Under the pieces are notes generated by a model. The model did not search any database, was not told the origin of the DNA, and saw only the letters and a program-made list of their open reading frames with translations. 64,000 nucleotides of DNA from Dryomyza anilis (lineage: Eukaryota; Arthropoda; Insecta; Diptera; Dryomyzidae), in the NCBI GenBank assembly GCA_951804985.1, contig OX638132.1:24156617-24220616 (forward strand), in the 5' to 3' direction. Position 1 is the stretch's first letter; each line of letters begins with the position of its first letter. The translations under genes were made by a program, and so were the position numbers. Positions 55,433 through 64,000 of this stretch are shown here, piece by piece.

Positions 55433-56617
55433 GTTAAACTGCAATTAAAAGCATGTAAAATGACTCTTAATTATAGTTTTTCATTTAAGAAAATGTTGTG
55501 ATTTTACTGCGTTCATTTTTCAAGAGTTAAAAAAATGAAGACAGTCGGCGAAGTTTTTACGGTGGTTGTATATATCTGTAATTAATTTGTGCAGAAATAT
55601 GTAACTAAATTATATTTAAATAATGTTGGTGCTATCTATAGATATATGTTAACATATTATAAATAAAAGTTCGCCGAAATAAGTGTAATTTTTACTCCAA
55701 AATGATGTACATGATACGTATTTTTTTAGGGAAGCATTTTTTTCCTTTTCGAAAATTAAGGTTAAATTTTCCCTAAGGAATTTTATTCAAGATAAGGCTG
55801 ATTATATTCAAATTATTATTCTTTTATTTGATTTTTTTGTGTATTACGTCATTTATACATTTTTTTCTGTAAACACTGAGAATCTCATTAGCACAACATG
55901 CATGCAATATGTGGCTAATTGCGTAAAAAATTGTTTTCAAAACTTTGCACAAACTTTAGCAGCAAGTTGTAGTCGTTCATGTGTCCATGGTAATATATAA
56001 AATAAAAGGGGTCAGGAAAGTTTAGTCTCATGAGCGAAACTTAACTAAGATCAAGTCCAATTATGGGATATTCTGACATTAATATGGGCTAATTGATTAT
56101 GTTTTTTATTTCGTCAATATTGTAATAATTTTTTACGATACTTAAGCTTAATCGCAGATTTAAATGAAGTTACTATTATTATACTTCCATTCATTCAAAA
56201 TAATGGATGACAACAATTTTTAAAAATAATAGAACAAAATTAATAGATTAATTTCTGCATAATTTCTTAACAGATTGAAGTCAGTGTAATTGTTAAGTAT
56301 TTTTTTAAACGTTACGTTACGGAAAGAAACTGTGTAAGCATTCAAAATAGGTTGATGTTTTGTTGTACAGTGTTGTTAGCACCAGTTTTTATTTTACATT
56401 AAAATGAAGCCTAAACAACAAAATGTTTACATGAAAATAACAATATGTTTACATTTACACAAAAATATGTTAATATATAAACAACAATATGTTTATAAAT
56501 GAACAGCAATATATTTACATGTAAACAACAATATTCTTACGTGGAAAAAATAAAATAAACATGTATGTTATGCCTGTAAAGTTTTGTTTGGCCTTTTTTT
56601 TGCCTTGCGAACTTAAA
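55433..56617. other. Non-coding AT-rich DNA
   Basis: 56410-56550 contains repeated ATGTTTACAT / ACAACAATATG words, related to those at 24530-24690. 56008-56095 has faint mini-me 3'-end similarity. No gene. Confidence 0.4.
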
Positions 56618-56732
56618 TTAACCCATTTATTATCCTAGAAAAAACTTACACATCATACCCTTTGGGTCTCAATATGACCCACATGTATTTATTATAATAT
56701 ATAGAAAAAATGCAATAAATATTAATTTTGTA

Positions 56733-59692
56733 TTACATTTCTGAAATAAGATGTTGTTCACAAAACGTAGTACTTACTGTTTTTGATTGTCCATGCTGTG
56801 CACATACCGGTTTGTTGCAAATAGCGCATATGTTGTATGTTTTTCTTGCAGCTTTTGACAAACAACAAAAGTTTGTTTACGCAAAGATCCAAAAGATCGA
56901 AAAGATCAAAAAGATCGAAAAAATCGAAAAAGATCGAAAAAGATCGAAAAAGATCGAAAAAGATCAAAAAGATCAAAAAGATCAAAAAGATCAAAAAGAT
57001 CAAAAAGATCAAAAAGATCAAAAAGATCAAAAAGATCAAAAAGATCAAAAAGATCAAAAAGATCAAAAAGATCAAAAAGATCAAAAAGATCAAAAAGATC
57101 AAAAAGATCAAAAAGATCAAAAAGATCAAAAAGATCAAAAAGATCAAAAAGATCAAAAAGATCAAAAAGATCAAAAAGATCAAAAAGATCAAAAAGATCA
57201 AAAAGATCAAAAAGATCAAAAAGATCAAAAAGATCAAAAAGATCAAAAAGATCAAAAAGATCAAAAAGATCAAAAAGATCAAAAAGATCAAAAAGATCAA
57301 AAAGATCAAAAAGATCAAAAAGATCAAAAAGATCAAAAAGATCAAAAAGATCAAAAAGATCAAAAAGATCAAAAAGATCTAAAAGATCAAAAAGATCAAA
57401 AAGATCAAAAAGATCAAAAAGATCAAAAAGATCAAAAAGATCAAAAAGATCAAAAAGATCAAAAAGATCAAAAAGATCAAAAAGATCAAAAAGATCAAAA
57501 AGATCAAAAATATCAAAAAGATCAAAAAGATCAAAAATATCAAAAAGATCAAAAAGACCAAAAAGATCAAAAAGATCGAAAAGATCAAATAAATCAAAAA
57601 GTTCAAAAATATCAAAAAGATCAAAAAGATTAAAAAGATTAAAAAGATCAAAAAGATCAAAAAGATCAAAAAGATCAAAAAGATCAAAAAGATCAAAAAG
57701 ATCAATAAGATCAAAAAGATCAAAAAGATCAAAAAGATCAAAAAGATCAAAAAGATCAAAAAGATCAAAAAGATCAAAAAGATCAAAAAGATCAAAAAGA
57801 TCAAAAAGATCAAAAAGATCAAAAAGATCAAAAAGATCGAAAAGATCAAAAAGATCAAAAAGATCAAAAAGATCAAAAATATCAAAAAGATCAAAAAGAT
57901 CAAAAAGATCAAAAAGATCAAAAAGATCAAAAAGATCAAAAAGATCAAAAAGATCAAAAAGATCAAAAAGATCAAAAAGATCAAAGTTTTTTTAGTTTTA
58001 GTTTTATTTTCTTAGAAGAGATAGGTGATGAAGGAGTTGCATTCGCCTCTTCTCTAAATTGTTGAACTATAGCTGCAGATGATGGTGTTGTCGGCAATCG
58101 TGTACGCCGTGCAATGCAAGGCCGGACCAAGCTCTCACCAAGATCTCGTAAAAAAATACGACGCCTATTATTTATTTTTATTCCATTCCATATGTATTTC
58201 TGTATATCAATAAAATTGCTAAATAGGACAACAGGCCAACGATTTGTTTGTCGTTTACATGAATAAGTTCTTACAAGCTGATCCAGTGTATCGACTCCTC
58301 CCTTAGTGGAGTTATAAAATGCTAATATTTCTGGAATTTTTTTTCTGATGATCGTCCAAAATTTTCTTATCAGTGTGTAGTGTACGGAGTAAAGATATCA
58401 GTTTGTATTGCTTTGGCACATATTGGACAATAGTTATTTTCTTATCAAAAAAGAACTTGCTCGAATAAACTTGCAATTTTCGTAATTCCTTATTAGTAGT
58501 GTACTGTGGAAGGAACCTCTTGTTCTACCGAACTGTGCCAACAAGAGTAATTTTTCTTTTCAGGAGTTCCAATGTCAAATTGTGTGTTGTAAAGAAATTA
58601 TCTGTGGCTAAATTACGTCCACTATATGTTGATACCAAATCCAATACAACACGTTCGCCCTGCTTTTTTTCTGGTGGGGAATCTTTTGTTTCTTTGCCGA
58701 GATATATTTGGAAGTTCAAACAAAATGCAGTCGCAGCATCTGCTGCAATCCAAGCTTTCATGCCATACTTTCCAGGCTTACTTGGCATATATACCTTGAA
58801 AGGACACCTTCCTCGATATGGAATCAGTTGTTTATCCACTGTTATATTTTCTTTTGGAGAATATACAAATTTTAAGTTATCAACCCATTTTTCATAGAAA
58901 TCTCGGATAGGTGCAAGTTTATCTCCACGAATCTGAGATCGACGACAGTCTCGGTTATCGAATGCTAGCACACGTGATATATCAGTGAATCGTTTTAGAG
59001 ACATCACTGCTTGAAATATTGGACGACCATGAAATTCGTCCCAAAGATTTCTAATACGTTCACCATAAGACCGATAAAGACCTGAAAACCGCACTTCTGT
59101 AATTCTTATTTTTTCATATATTGTGGTTGTTCTTACCTATCAATATCAAAATACCCCATCAATATCTGTAAAGTTATCTGGACTCAATCTTCTTCCCTCC
59201 ATATTACTGAACGCTCTTATATTTTTTTTCATTGGCTCAGTAAGACACAAATTGAATGAATCAACTAAAACTGAAATCCGTTGAACAGCAAATGAAGTAA
59301 TTCCCATACGACCTTGAATAATATTTTCAGTTGATCTTGATAGAGAATTCGATGTAGGAATTGTTGACCATACAATGTTATTGTCTTTACTGCGATATTG
59401 ATTTTCAAGAACATCATTGTTATCTACTATTAAATCTTCATCCAAATCTGCATTCCATTCACCATCATCTTCAGAGTCGCTTATACGAATTTGTACCTCT
59501 GGCTCATAATCAAAATCACCATCATCACTTGCATCATTGAAATTATCTTCTTCCAAATCCTCCAAAATTTCAAGGATATCATGTTCATTTCTTACGCGTG
59601 ACTATTTTATATGCTGGTATATATTTTACATTTTACAAAGAATCATTACTACTTACTCTAACTTGTCTCAAATTTATATTTGCATCAGCCAT
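56733..59692 (-). pseudogene. piggyBac transposase, spliced N-terminus, broken
   Basis: Exon 1 (59692-59657) encodes MADANINLRQVR and ends at donor GTAAGT. A 55-nt intron ends TAAAATAG at 59602. Exon 2 encodes an acidic stretch (EILEDLEEDNFND, ISDSEDDGEW), then IVWSTIPTSNS and LVDSFNLCLTEPMKKNI. After a break near 59100-59150, where a core segment seems lost, follow YRSYGERIRNLWDE, GRPIFQAVMSLKRF and the catalytic Asp of TVDKQLIPYRGRCPF (58837 region), GRNLATDNFFTT, and after further frameshifts STKGGVDTLDQLVRTYSCKR. All three Asp are present. The core ends KKIKLKLKKL, then TGA at the first array unit (57985). Beyond the array a Cys-rich tail is kept (about 56870-56733): CC, YNICAICNKPVCAQH and FCEQH, ending TAA at 56733. 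Confidence 0.88.
56886..57985. repeat. 9-bp minisatellite (GATCAAAAA)n inside the transposase gene
   Basis: About 120 units. The first few on the left are 10-bp GATCGAAAAA, then mostly pure GATCAAAAA, with variants such as TATCAAAAA, GATCTAAAA, GATCAATAA and GATCGAAAA concentrated in 57370-57840. Frames reading (DQK)n, (KIK)n or (FLI)n on either strand are artefacts of the 9-bp period. The array lies exactly between the transposase catalytic core and its Cys-rich tail. Confidence 0.96.
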
Positions 59693-59910
59693 TATTATTT
59701 CACTTTTTCACAACAAATCAAAACTATGACTGCTTCTGTCCACACATAAAATATAATGATCAGAATTTCTGAACTTTGAAAACTTTTCGTGAGATAAATG
59801 ATTCAATTTTGAACATTGTTTTCCAAGGCCTCCTGCGATATTTATAAAATTATGTAAACATATATCATGTTATTTTTAAAATTAAAAATAATAAAATATT
59901 AAAAAAATAA

Positions 59911-60228
59911 ATCACAACGGAAGTACAGTGCCTCAAATGCGCGGGCTTAGTATATACTGCATGCATCAGTTCGACACGTTTCGACAAGCTTCGACTTGTT
60001 TCGAGAACCTTCTACTCGTTTCGTGAATGATGCATGCTATTGGCATCTCATTCGCACTCATGTGTTTTAATGCGCTGATCTTCCATCTCTTTCTCGCACA
60101 CTGCCTCAGTGCGCTGAATGATCTTCCGTCTCTTTGTAACACATTGCTTAGTGCGCTGAATTGTCTTGCGTCTCATTTATTATTGTTGATTGCTTGCACA
60201 GTGAAGCAAATTACCTCTTTTCGTAACA
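59911..60228 (-). mobile_element. LTR fragment (U3 to initiator), same family as 54896-55428
   Basis: Read on the minus strand it starts TGTTACGAAAAGAGGTAATT and follows the solo LTR through GCAAGCAATCAACAATAATA, GTCGAAACGTGTCGAACTGA and GATGCATGCAGTATATA. Similarity continues past the TATA box to about the transcription start (CTTCCGTTGTGATT) and then ends. R and U5 are missing. The fragment points towards the transposase ATG 219 bp away. Confidence 0.82.
59915..59962 (-). promoter_or_regulatory. LTR-derived TATA box upstream of the transposase
   Basis: GCAGTATATACTAAG places TATATA at about 59951-59956 on the minus strand. The position equivalent to the LTR start site falls near 59918. Transcripts from it would reach the transposase start codon at 59692 after about 225 nt. 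Function is inferred. Confidence 0.4.
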
Positions 60229-60350
60229 ATATATTTAATTTCTTTTAGAGAAAAGAATGCATTAAAATATTCATTAATTTTAAATCCCTCAAAACTAATC
60301 ATAAAGTCGTTTTGGGTCTCGAAATGACCCAAAGGTAATAGAAGGGTTAA

Positions 60351-60733
60351 TTATTTTTTTCGTTGGTCATGTGTTAAAATATGTGTCTTTACAGGGGTGA
60401 GCCTAGATCATTTTATGAAATTATATATATATATTTTTTTTTGATATTTATTAGTTTATTTACTTGTTCAAAACTGGAGTATAATATTTGTCTTTAACAT
60501 ATTATGACTAAAATATCGATAACGTTTTAGATGGTATGATTTTTAACGAAAATCCTATAAGTTTCGTATCATTATTTTTTATATACATTCGTCATTATTT
60601 TGTTTGATTATTTGGTTTATTAAAAAATACGAAATAAATTTTTGGTCGTTTATTATTAAATGATATAATCAAAAATAATCATTTCGTGACGCCGAAATGA
60701 AATGAAAACACCTACGATTAAAAACCCAATGAC
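60351..60733. other. Non-coding AT-rich DNA
   Basis: No features apart from ATTTCGTGACGCCGAAATGAA, a small palindrome near 60680. Confidence 0.35.
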
Positions 60734-60741
60734 ACTCATAC

Positions 60742-61983
60742 TAGTGATGTCAAAAAACGGTTTCACAAAGCGGCGGTTAGGTTTTTTTTTTCAAACCGAA
60801 ACCATCAATCCGAAAATGGGTTTTTTGTATCGGATTAACCGGTTTTTAAATTTACGGCACAATTGTGTCTATTCTGCTGCTTTATTGAAAATGTGAGTAA
60901 ATATTTTATTTTATAAATACATTCAATTTACAAAATGTATCTTTTAAGACCAGATCAGTAAGTATTTAAAGTTCATTTGGGAAACAACATTTGAGAAAAT
61001 TTGGCACAATGTGTTGTATATTAAAATTGATAATTCAAAAAAATAAAATTGCTTTTAAAGGTTAAAATTTTAAATTTTAAAAAACCGGTTTAAATGATTT
61101 AAACCGATATAAAAACGAGTTGGGAAAATTCGGTCACATGGGGCGGATTTTTATAGTCGGTCGGGCCCGATTCTGGAATACCCTACACCTTTGGTGGGGA
61201 TATTAATGTGGGATATTTAATTGCATACCTTAATTTTAAAGTTTTTAATTATGCTGAACCTCCCCACCCTCAGAATATTATTCATATATCAGAAATTTAC
61301 GTCTTATATCCATAAATTAAAAAAATTATATAAAAGTATAAAAAACTAAAAAAATTTGAAAAACATAATTGGGCGGACCACGCCCATATTTAAAATTTTG
61401 AAAGGCTAATATTTCATAGATTTGATTTTAATAATTTACGGATCAAATTTCCACTATGAAAACCCGGGAAATAATGAAAAAAAAGGTGGGCGGATCACGC
61501 CCATTTTTGTACTACATATTTTAAGTTCAATTCTAACAATACCTTTTAAATTTTATAACTATACCTTGAATACTTTTCGAGTTATTAGTTCCGAAAGAGT
61601 TATGTAAAAGTGACTTGTATGGGAGGTGGGCGTGTCCGTTGACCGATTTGGCTCCTTTTGGCTAAAATATAATAATACGAAATTTTATCGCATTCTGATC
61701 AGTATTTCTCAAGTTATTATGTATTCGGACACCAAGACAGCAAGACAGACAGACCGACAGACAGACGGACATGGCTAAACGGACTTGGCTAGTGATGCTG
61801 ATCAAGAATATATATACTTTTCCATACCGGACACGATTCCTAAGGGGCATTACAATATATGCACAAAGTTAATATACCCTGTACCTCATAGGTATAATTA
61901 AAACCCGAAACCGGTTACTTTTTTTTTTTAATTTCCAAAACCGAAACCGGTTTTTTGAAAGTGGCGGTTTTTTGACATCCCTA
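60742..61983. mobile_element. Non-autonomous hAT-type element G, 8-bp duplication ACTCATAC
   Basis: The termini TAGTGATGTCAAAAAACGG and GTTTTTTGACATCCCTA are inverse with one mismatch. ACTCATAC flanks both sides exactly (60734-60741, 61984-61991). Subterminal words are AACCGGTTT and CGAAACC. A mini-me copy (61116-61896) sits inside, leaving about 460 bp. The first 12 bp match element H (37207-38692) except one base, so both may use one transposase. Confidence 0.87.
61116..61896 (-). mobile_element. Mini-me-like element, copy A7, nested in element G
   Basis: CGAGTTGGGAAAATTCGGTC start, family blocks, short (ACAG)n at 61736-61770, end CTCATAGGTATAAT (terminal GGGTATAAAA degraded). The 61-codon frames across it are unsupported. 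Confidence 0.78.
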
Positions 61984-61991
61984 ACTCATAC

Positions 61992-63189
61992 TCACACACA
62001 ATTATTTATGCATGTTTTAGTAAATATAAAGCCAGCAGCACTGTTGACATAGCTAATTGTGCTGCTCTCGAACTGCTGCACATAAATAATAGTAAATTAA
62101 TAATAAACAAAAATATAACTGGAAACAATTATGATTAATTATTGTCCATAGCAGCCTCAAGCATTTGTTTACGCAGCACACAGATTTTTAAGTTATGGCA
62201 TATTTAGTTTTGAACCCAGCAGAAAATTGAACTGACTCTATTTAAGTTAATTTAATTAGTTACTTGGCAAATCATAAATTTCTGCACAAAACTTTCATAC
62301 GACTGCATTAATTGCAAAAAGCCATTAAATTGTTTTCAAAGAAATTAGCAATTTTATCTGATTGTTGTACTTCTCCACTTAATTGTCTATAATTTGTGGC
62401 AATAAAATTGCTAGGCAATCAATTGGCTGCTGGAAACCAAGATACAAGAAGGCTACCGACCGACGATAGCAACACGAATTATTGCCTGCCATTGAGGCTG
62501 CCAGTTTATCTATCTGCTGCTGCTAAGTGGCCAAGTGTGCGCTGCTCCAGTTTCAAGTGGCCGCCACAGAGATAATATTTCAGCTGAAGGCTAAAATGTC
62601 CTGCTTCAGCTGATCAATAGGTCTTATGTAGCTGTGCCTATGTTTGTCTGTATATTTTCATGTTTATGATTTATTAAATGTGATAAAACACTGGAAAAAG
62701 CGCTGGGGCTGAGCTTTAAGCCAATAACGTAATTGATTTATTTTATTGTTTAGTGTGCAGCAACATCAGAAATATACGCAACAACAATAAATACTGCAAC
62801 AACAAAATAATATTAATTCCAACAACCGAATTGTGTTTCGAGCTAACGTAATGAATACCGCTGTTGTTCGTTTGGGTTGCTGTTCCTCTGGCTGGCTGGT
62901 TGGTGTTGATGCATAAAGCATTGTTATTGCTGCTTTTGGTTTTGTTGTCGTTGACATTATCGCAAAATTGCCTAAACAATGATAAATTGTTTTGTTGTAT
63001 GTGCAAGGGTTTTGTGCTCTTGATCTCATTACCCGCACTACGTTGCACAGTGGTTCTAAATCATTTTACAGTCTACACATTTATAAAATTTTGTTTGAAA
63101 TCAAATTTATCAAATAGAGAATAAGCGTCACTTTCCGAATTAATTTGGTCATGTCCGCATGCCCGTTCGTATGTGTGTATGCACAGAAA
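61992..63189. other. Unique-looking, less AT-rich non-coding DNA
   Basis: 62400-62700 (GGCTGCTGGAAACCAAG, CTATCTGCTGCTGCTAAG, GTGGCCGCCACAG) is among the most GC-rich host-like sequence here, with several CAGCTG-type E-box words (CAGCTGAAGG, CTTCAGCTGATC), so it could be regulatory. Frames at 62743-63124 on both strands are mirror artefacts of (CAA/TTG)n. Confidence 0.4.
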
Positions 63190-64000
63190 ACAAAAATCAT
63201 CAATATGATGAATTTATTCATAAATAATATGAATTTTTCTACAAACTAGCAGATTCATCATATTGATACCACCGTTCTTTTAATTGACATATCGATGAAT
63301 GCATTCATTATATATATATATCATCTTATTCATACTATCGAACATCATAGTGAAATACTAAATATTCAATACAATGAATTGGCATTGATATTTTTTTTGT
63401 AAATTGTACATAATATTGATGAATTTAATATTCAATACGATGAATATCGTTGAATTAATATTTTTTCCAATTTAACTGAACATTTTTTTACGAATTTTTC
63501 AAAAAAAAAAATTTTTTTTAGAAAATAATTCGAAAAATATGATAGGAAAAAACGTAAAAAAAAATAAAAAAAAATTCAAAAAAAGAAATGATTCAAATAA
63601 AAATGTTTAACAAAATTTTTTATTAGAAAAAAAGTTGTACTTATAAATAAATATATTATAAAACATTTTACTAATATTATGCGATTCGAACAATCATTAT
63701 ATATGAAATAACATGCAAGAACAGAGAAATATGTATGAAAATAAATATTTTGGTTAAATTTTGATTTTATGAACAGAATTCATCAATATGATGTACATAT
63801 ATATATGTTGTATTTTATGTATTTGTTCATTAATATGATGAAACGTATTCTTCACACACAGTTCATCACATTGAAGAACACTTTTCCGGCAGTTAACAAA
63901 CGTTTATCATTTTTTTGATCACATTCATAACATTGATATCGTTAGTCATTAATATTATGAAGAGTTCTTCAATATAATGAATCATGGTTTGAATAACGGA
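63190..64000. repeat. Cluster of ATTCATCAATATGATGAAT-like palindromes
   Basis: TCATCAATATGATGAATTTA, GATTCATCATATTGATA, ATATCGATGAATGCATTCAT, AATACGATGAATATCG, GAATTCATCAATATGATG and TTCATTAATATGATGAA recur in both orientations at irregular spacing to the window edge, a dozen or more times. No coding region. Confidence 0.65.

Larger units (their letters stand above)
56622..60346 (-). mobile_element. piggyBac-family element, 3.7 kb, TTAA duplication
   Basis: TTAA flanks both ends (56618-56621, 60347-60350). The termini CCCATTTATTATCC and the inverse of the right end CCCTTCTATTACC match. Both subterminal zones hold a palindrome of the type TGGGTCTCRAWATGACCCA (56667-56685, 60313-60331), common in insect piggyBac-like elements. 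It carries the transposase gene on the minus strand, a 9-bp array inside that gene and an LTR fragment in its 5' region. Confidence 0.9.

Noticed and set aside
56008..56095. Another mini-me copy
   Set aside because: Only a loose series of short words matches the 3' end; too diverged to call.
56728..57984. Long (DQK)n, (KIK)n and (FLI)n frames on both strands
   Set aside because: They read the GATCAAAAA array; all except stop-bearing frames are open by periodicity. The real coding signal is the piggyBac tail and core on either side.
59097..59136. A 40-nt intron (GTAAGA...TTACAG) in the piggyBac core
   Set aside because: It is shorter than usual fly introns, and stops precede the donor in the protein frame; a deletion and frameshift explain the break better.

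Overview
This is non-coding, repeat-dominated DNA from a fly nuclear genome (Diptera, most likely Brachycera: a calyptrate or tephritid; species not determinable). The reasons are the roughly 30-35% GC, the lack of long host exons, at least eleven copies of a dispersed element with the (GTCY)n core of dipteran mini-me / DINE-1-like repeats, a tRNA-derived SINE, jockey-like LINE remnants, Gypsy, piggyBac, hAT, Tc1/mariner, Transib-like and PIF/Harbinger-like elements, and many foldback MITEs. No tRNA, rRNA or CRISPR was found.

Layout. 0-3.2 kb: a TIR element (family F) holding a mini-me-like element that holds a SINE, then a transposon fragment with a transposase N-terminus. 3.2-8 kb: AT-rich DNA with a cluster of a 13-bp word and a second SINE. 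8.2-9.1 kb: a composite element with two minisatellites. 10.4-19.7 kb: MITEs D, E, F and V, one mini-me copy and T-rich simple DNA. 20.7-21.1 kb: the best host gene candidate, a small two-exon gene on the minus strand (77 codons, unknown function). 21.6-25.8 kb: MITE D, a LINE remnant split by a TIR element, a 17-bp minisatellite, a mini-me copy. 27.4-30.4 kb: a decayed Ty3/Gypsy pol (minus strand). 31.4-39 kb: a TACGAA-word cluster, a near-perfect 150-bp palindrome, MITEs and a hAT-type element with 8-bp target duplication and another element inside it. 39.8-42.6 kb: two mini-me copies and a SINE whose tail carries a TIR element.

43.4-46.6 kb: two Transib-like elements with 5-bp duplications (CGTCG, CATTG) sit 101 bp apart in one reading frame; removing both leaves 106 open codons. 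The second contains a dead Tc1/mariner element. 46.8-48.5 kb is a nearly pure 9-bp array of about 191 units. 48.9-54.2 kb has a second copy of the minisatellite composite, a mini-me copy, a TIR element and a LINE RT remnant. 54.9-55.4 kb is a solo LTR with 4-bp duplication.

56.6-60.35 kb: a piggyBac-family element bounded by TTAA. Its transposase gene (minus strand) has a spliced N-terminus, all three catalytic Asp and a Cys-rich tail, but a roughly 1.1-kb (GATCAAAAA)n array separates the catalytic core from the tail, and a fragment of the same LTR family lies upstream in the sense orientation, its TATA and initiator about 220 bp before the ATG. 60.7-62 kb: a second hAT-type element with 8-bp duplication, interrupted by a mini-me copy. 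62-64 kb: unique-looking DNA, then a cluster of ATTCATCAATATGATGAAT-like palindromes.

The genes do not form a pathway. The window is a record of successive insertions whose order can be read from the nesting. Most long reading frames are artefacts of 9-, 15- or 17-bp tandem repeats or T-rich simple DNA.
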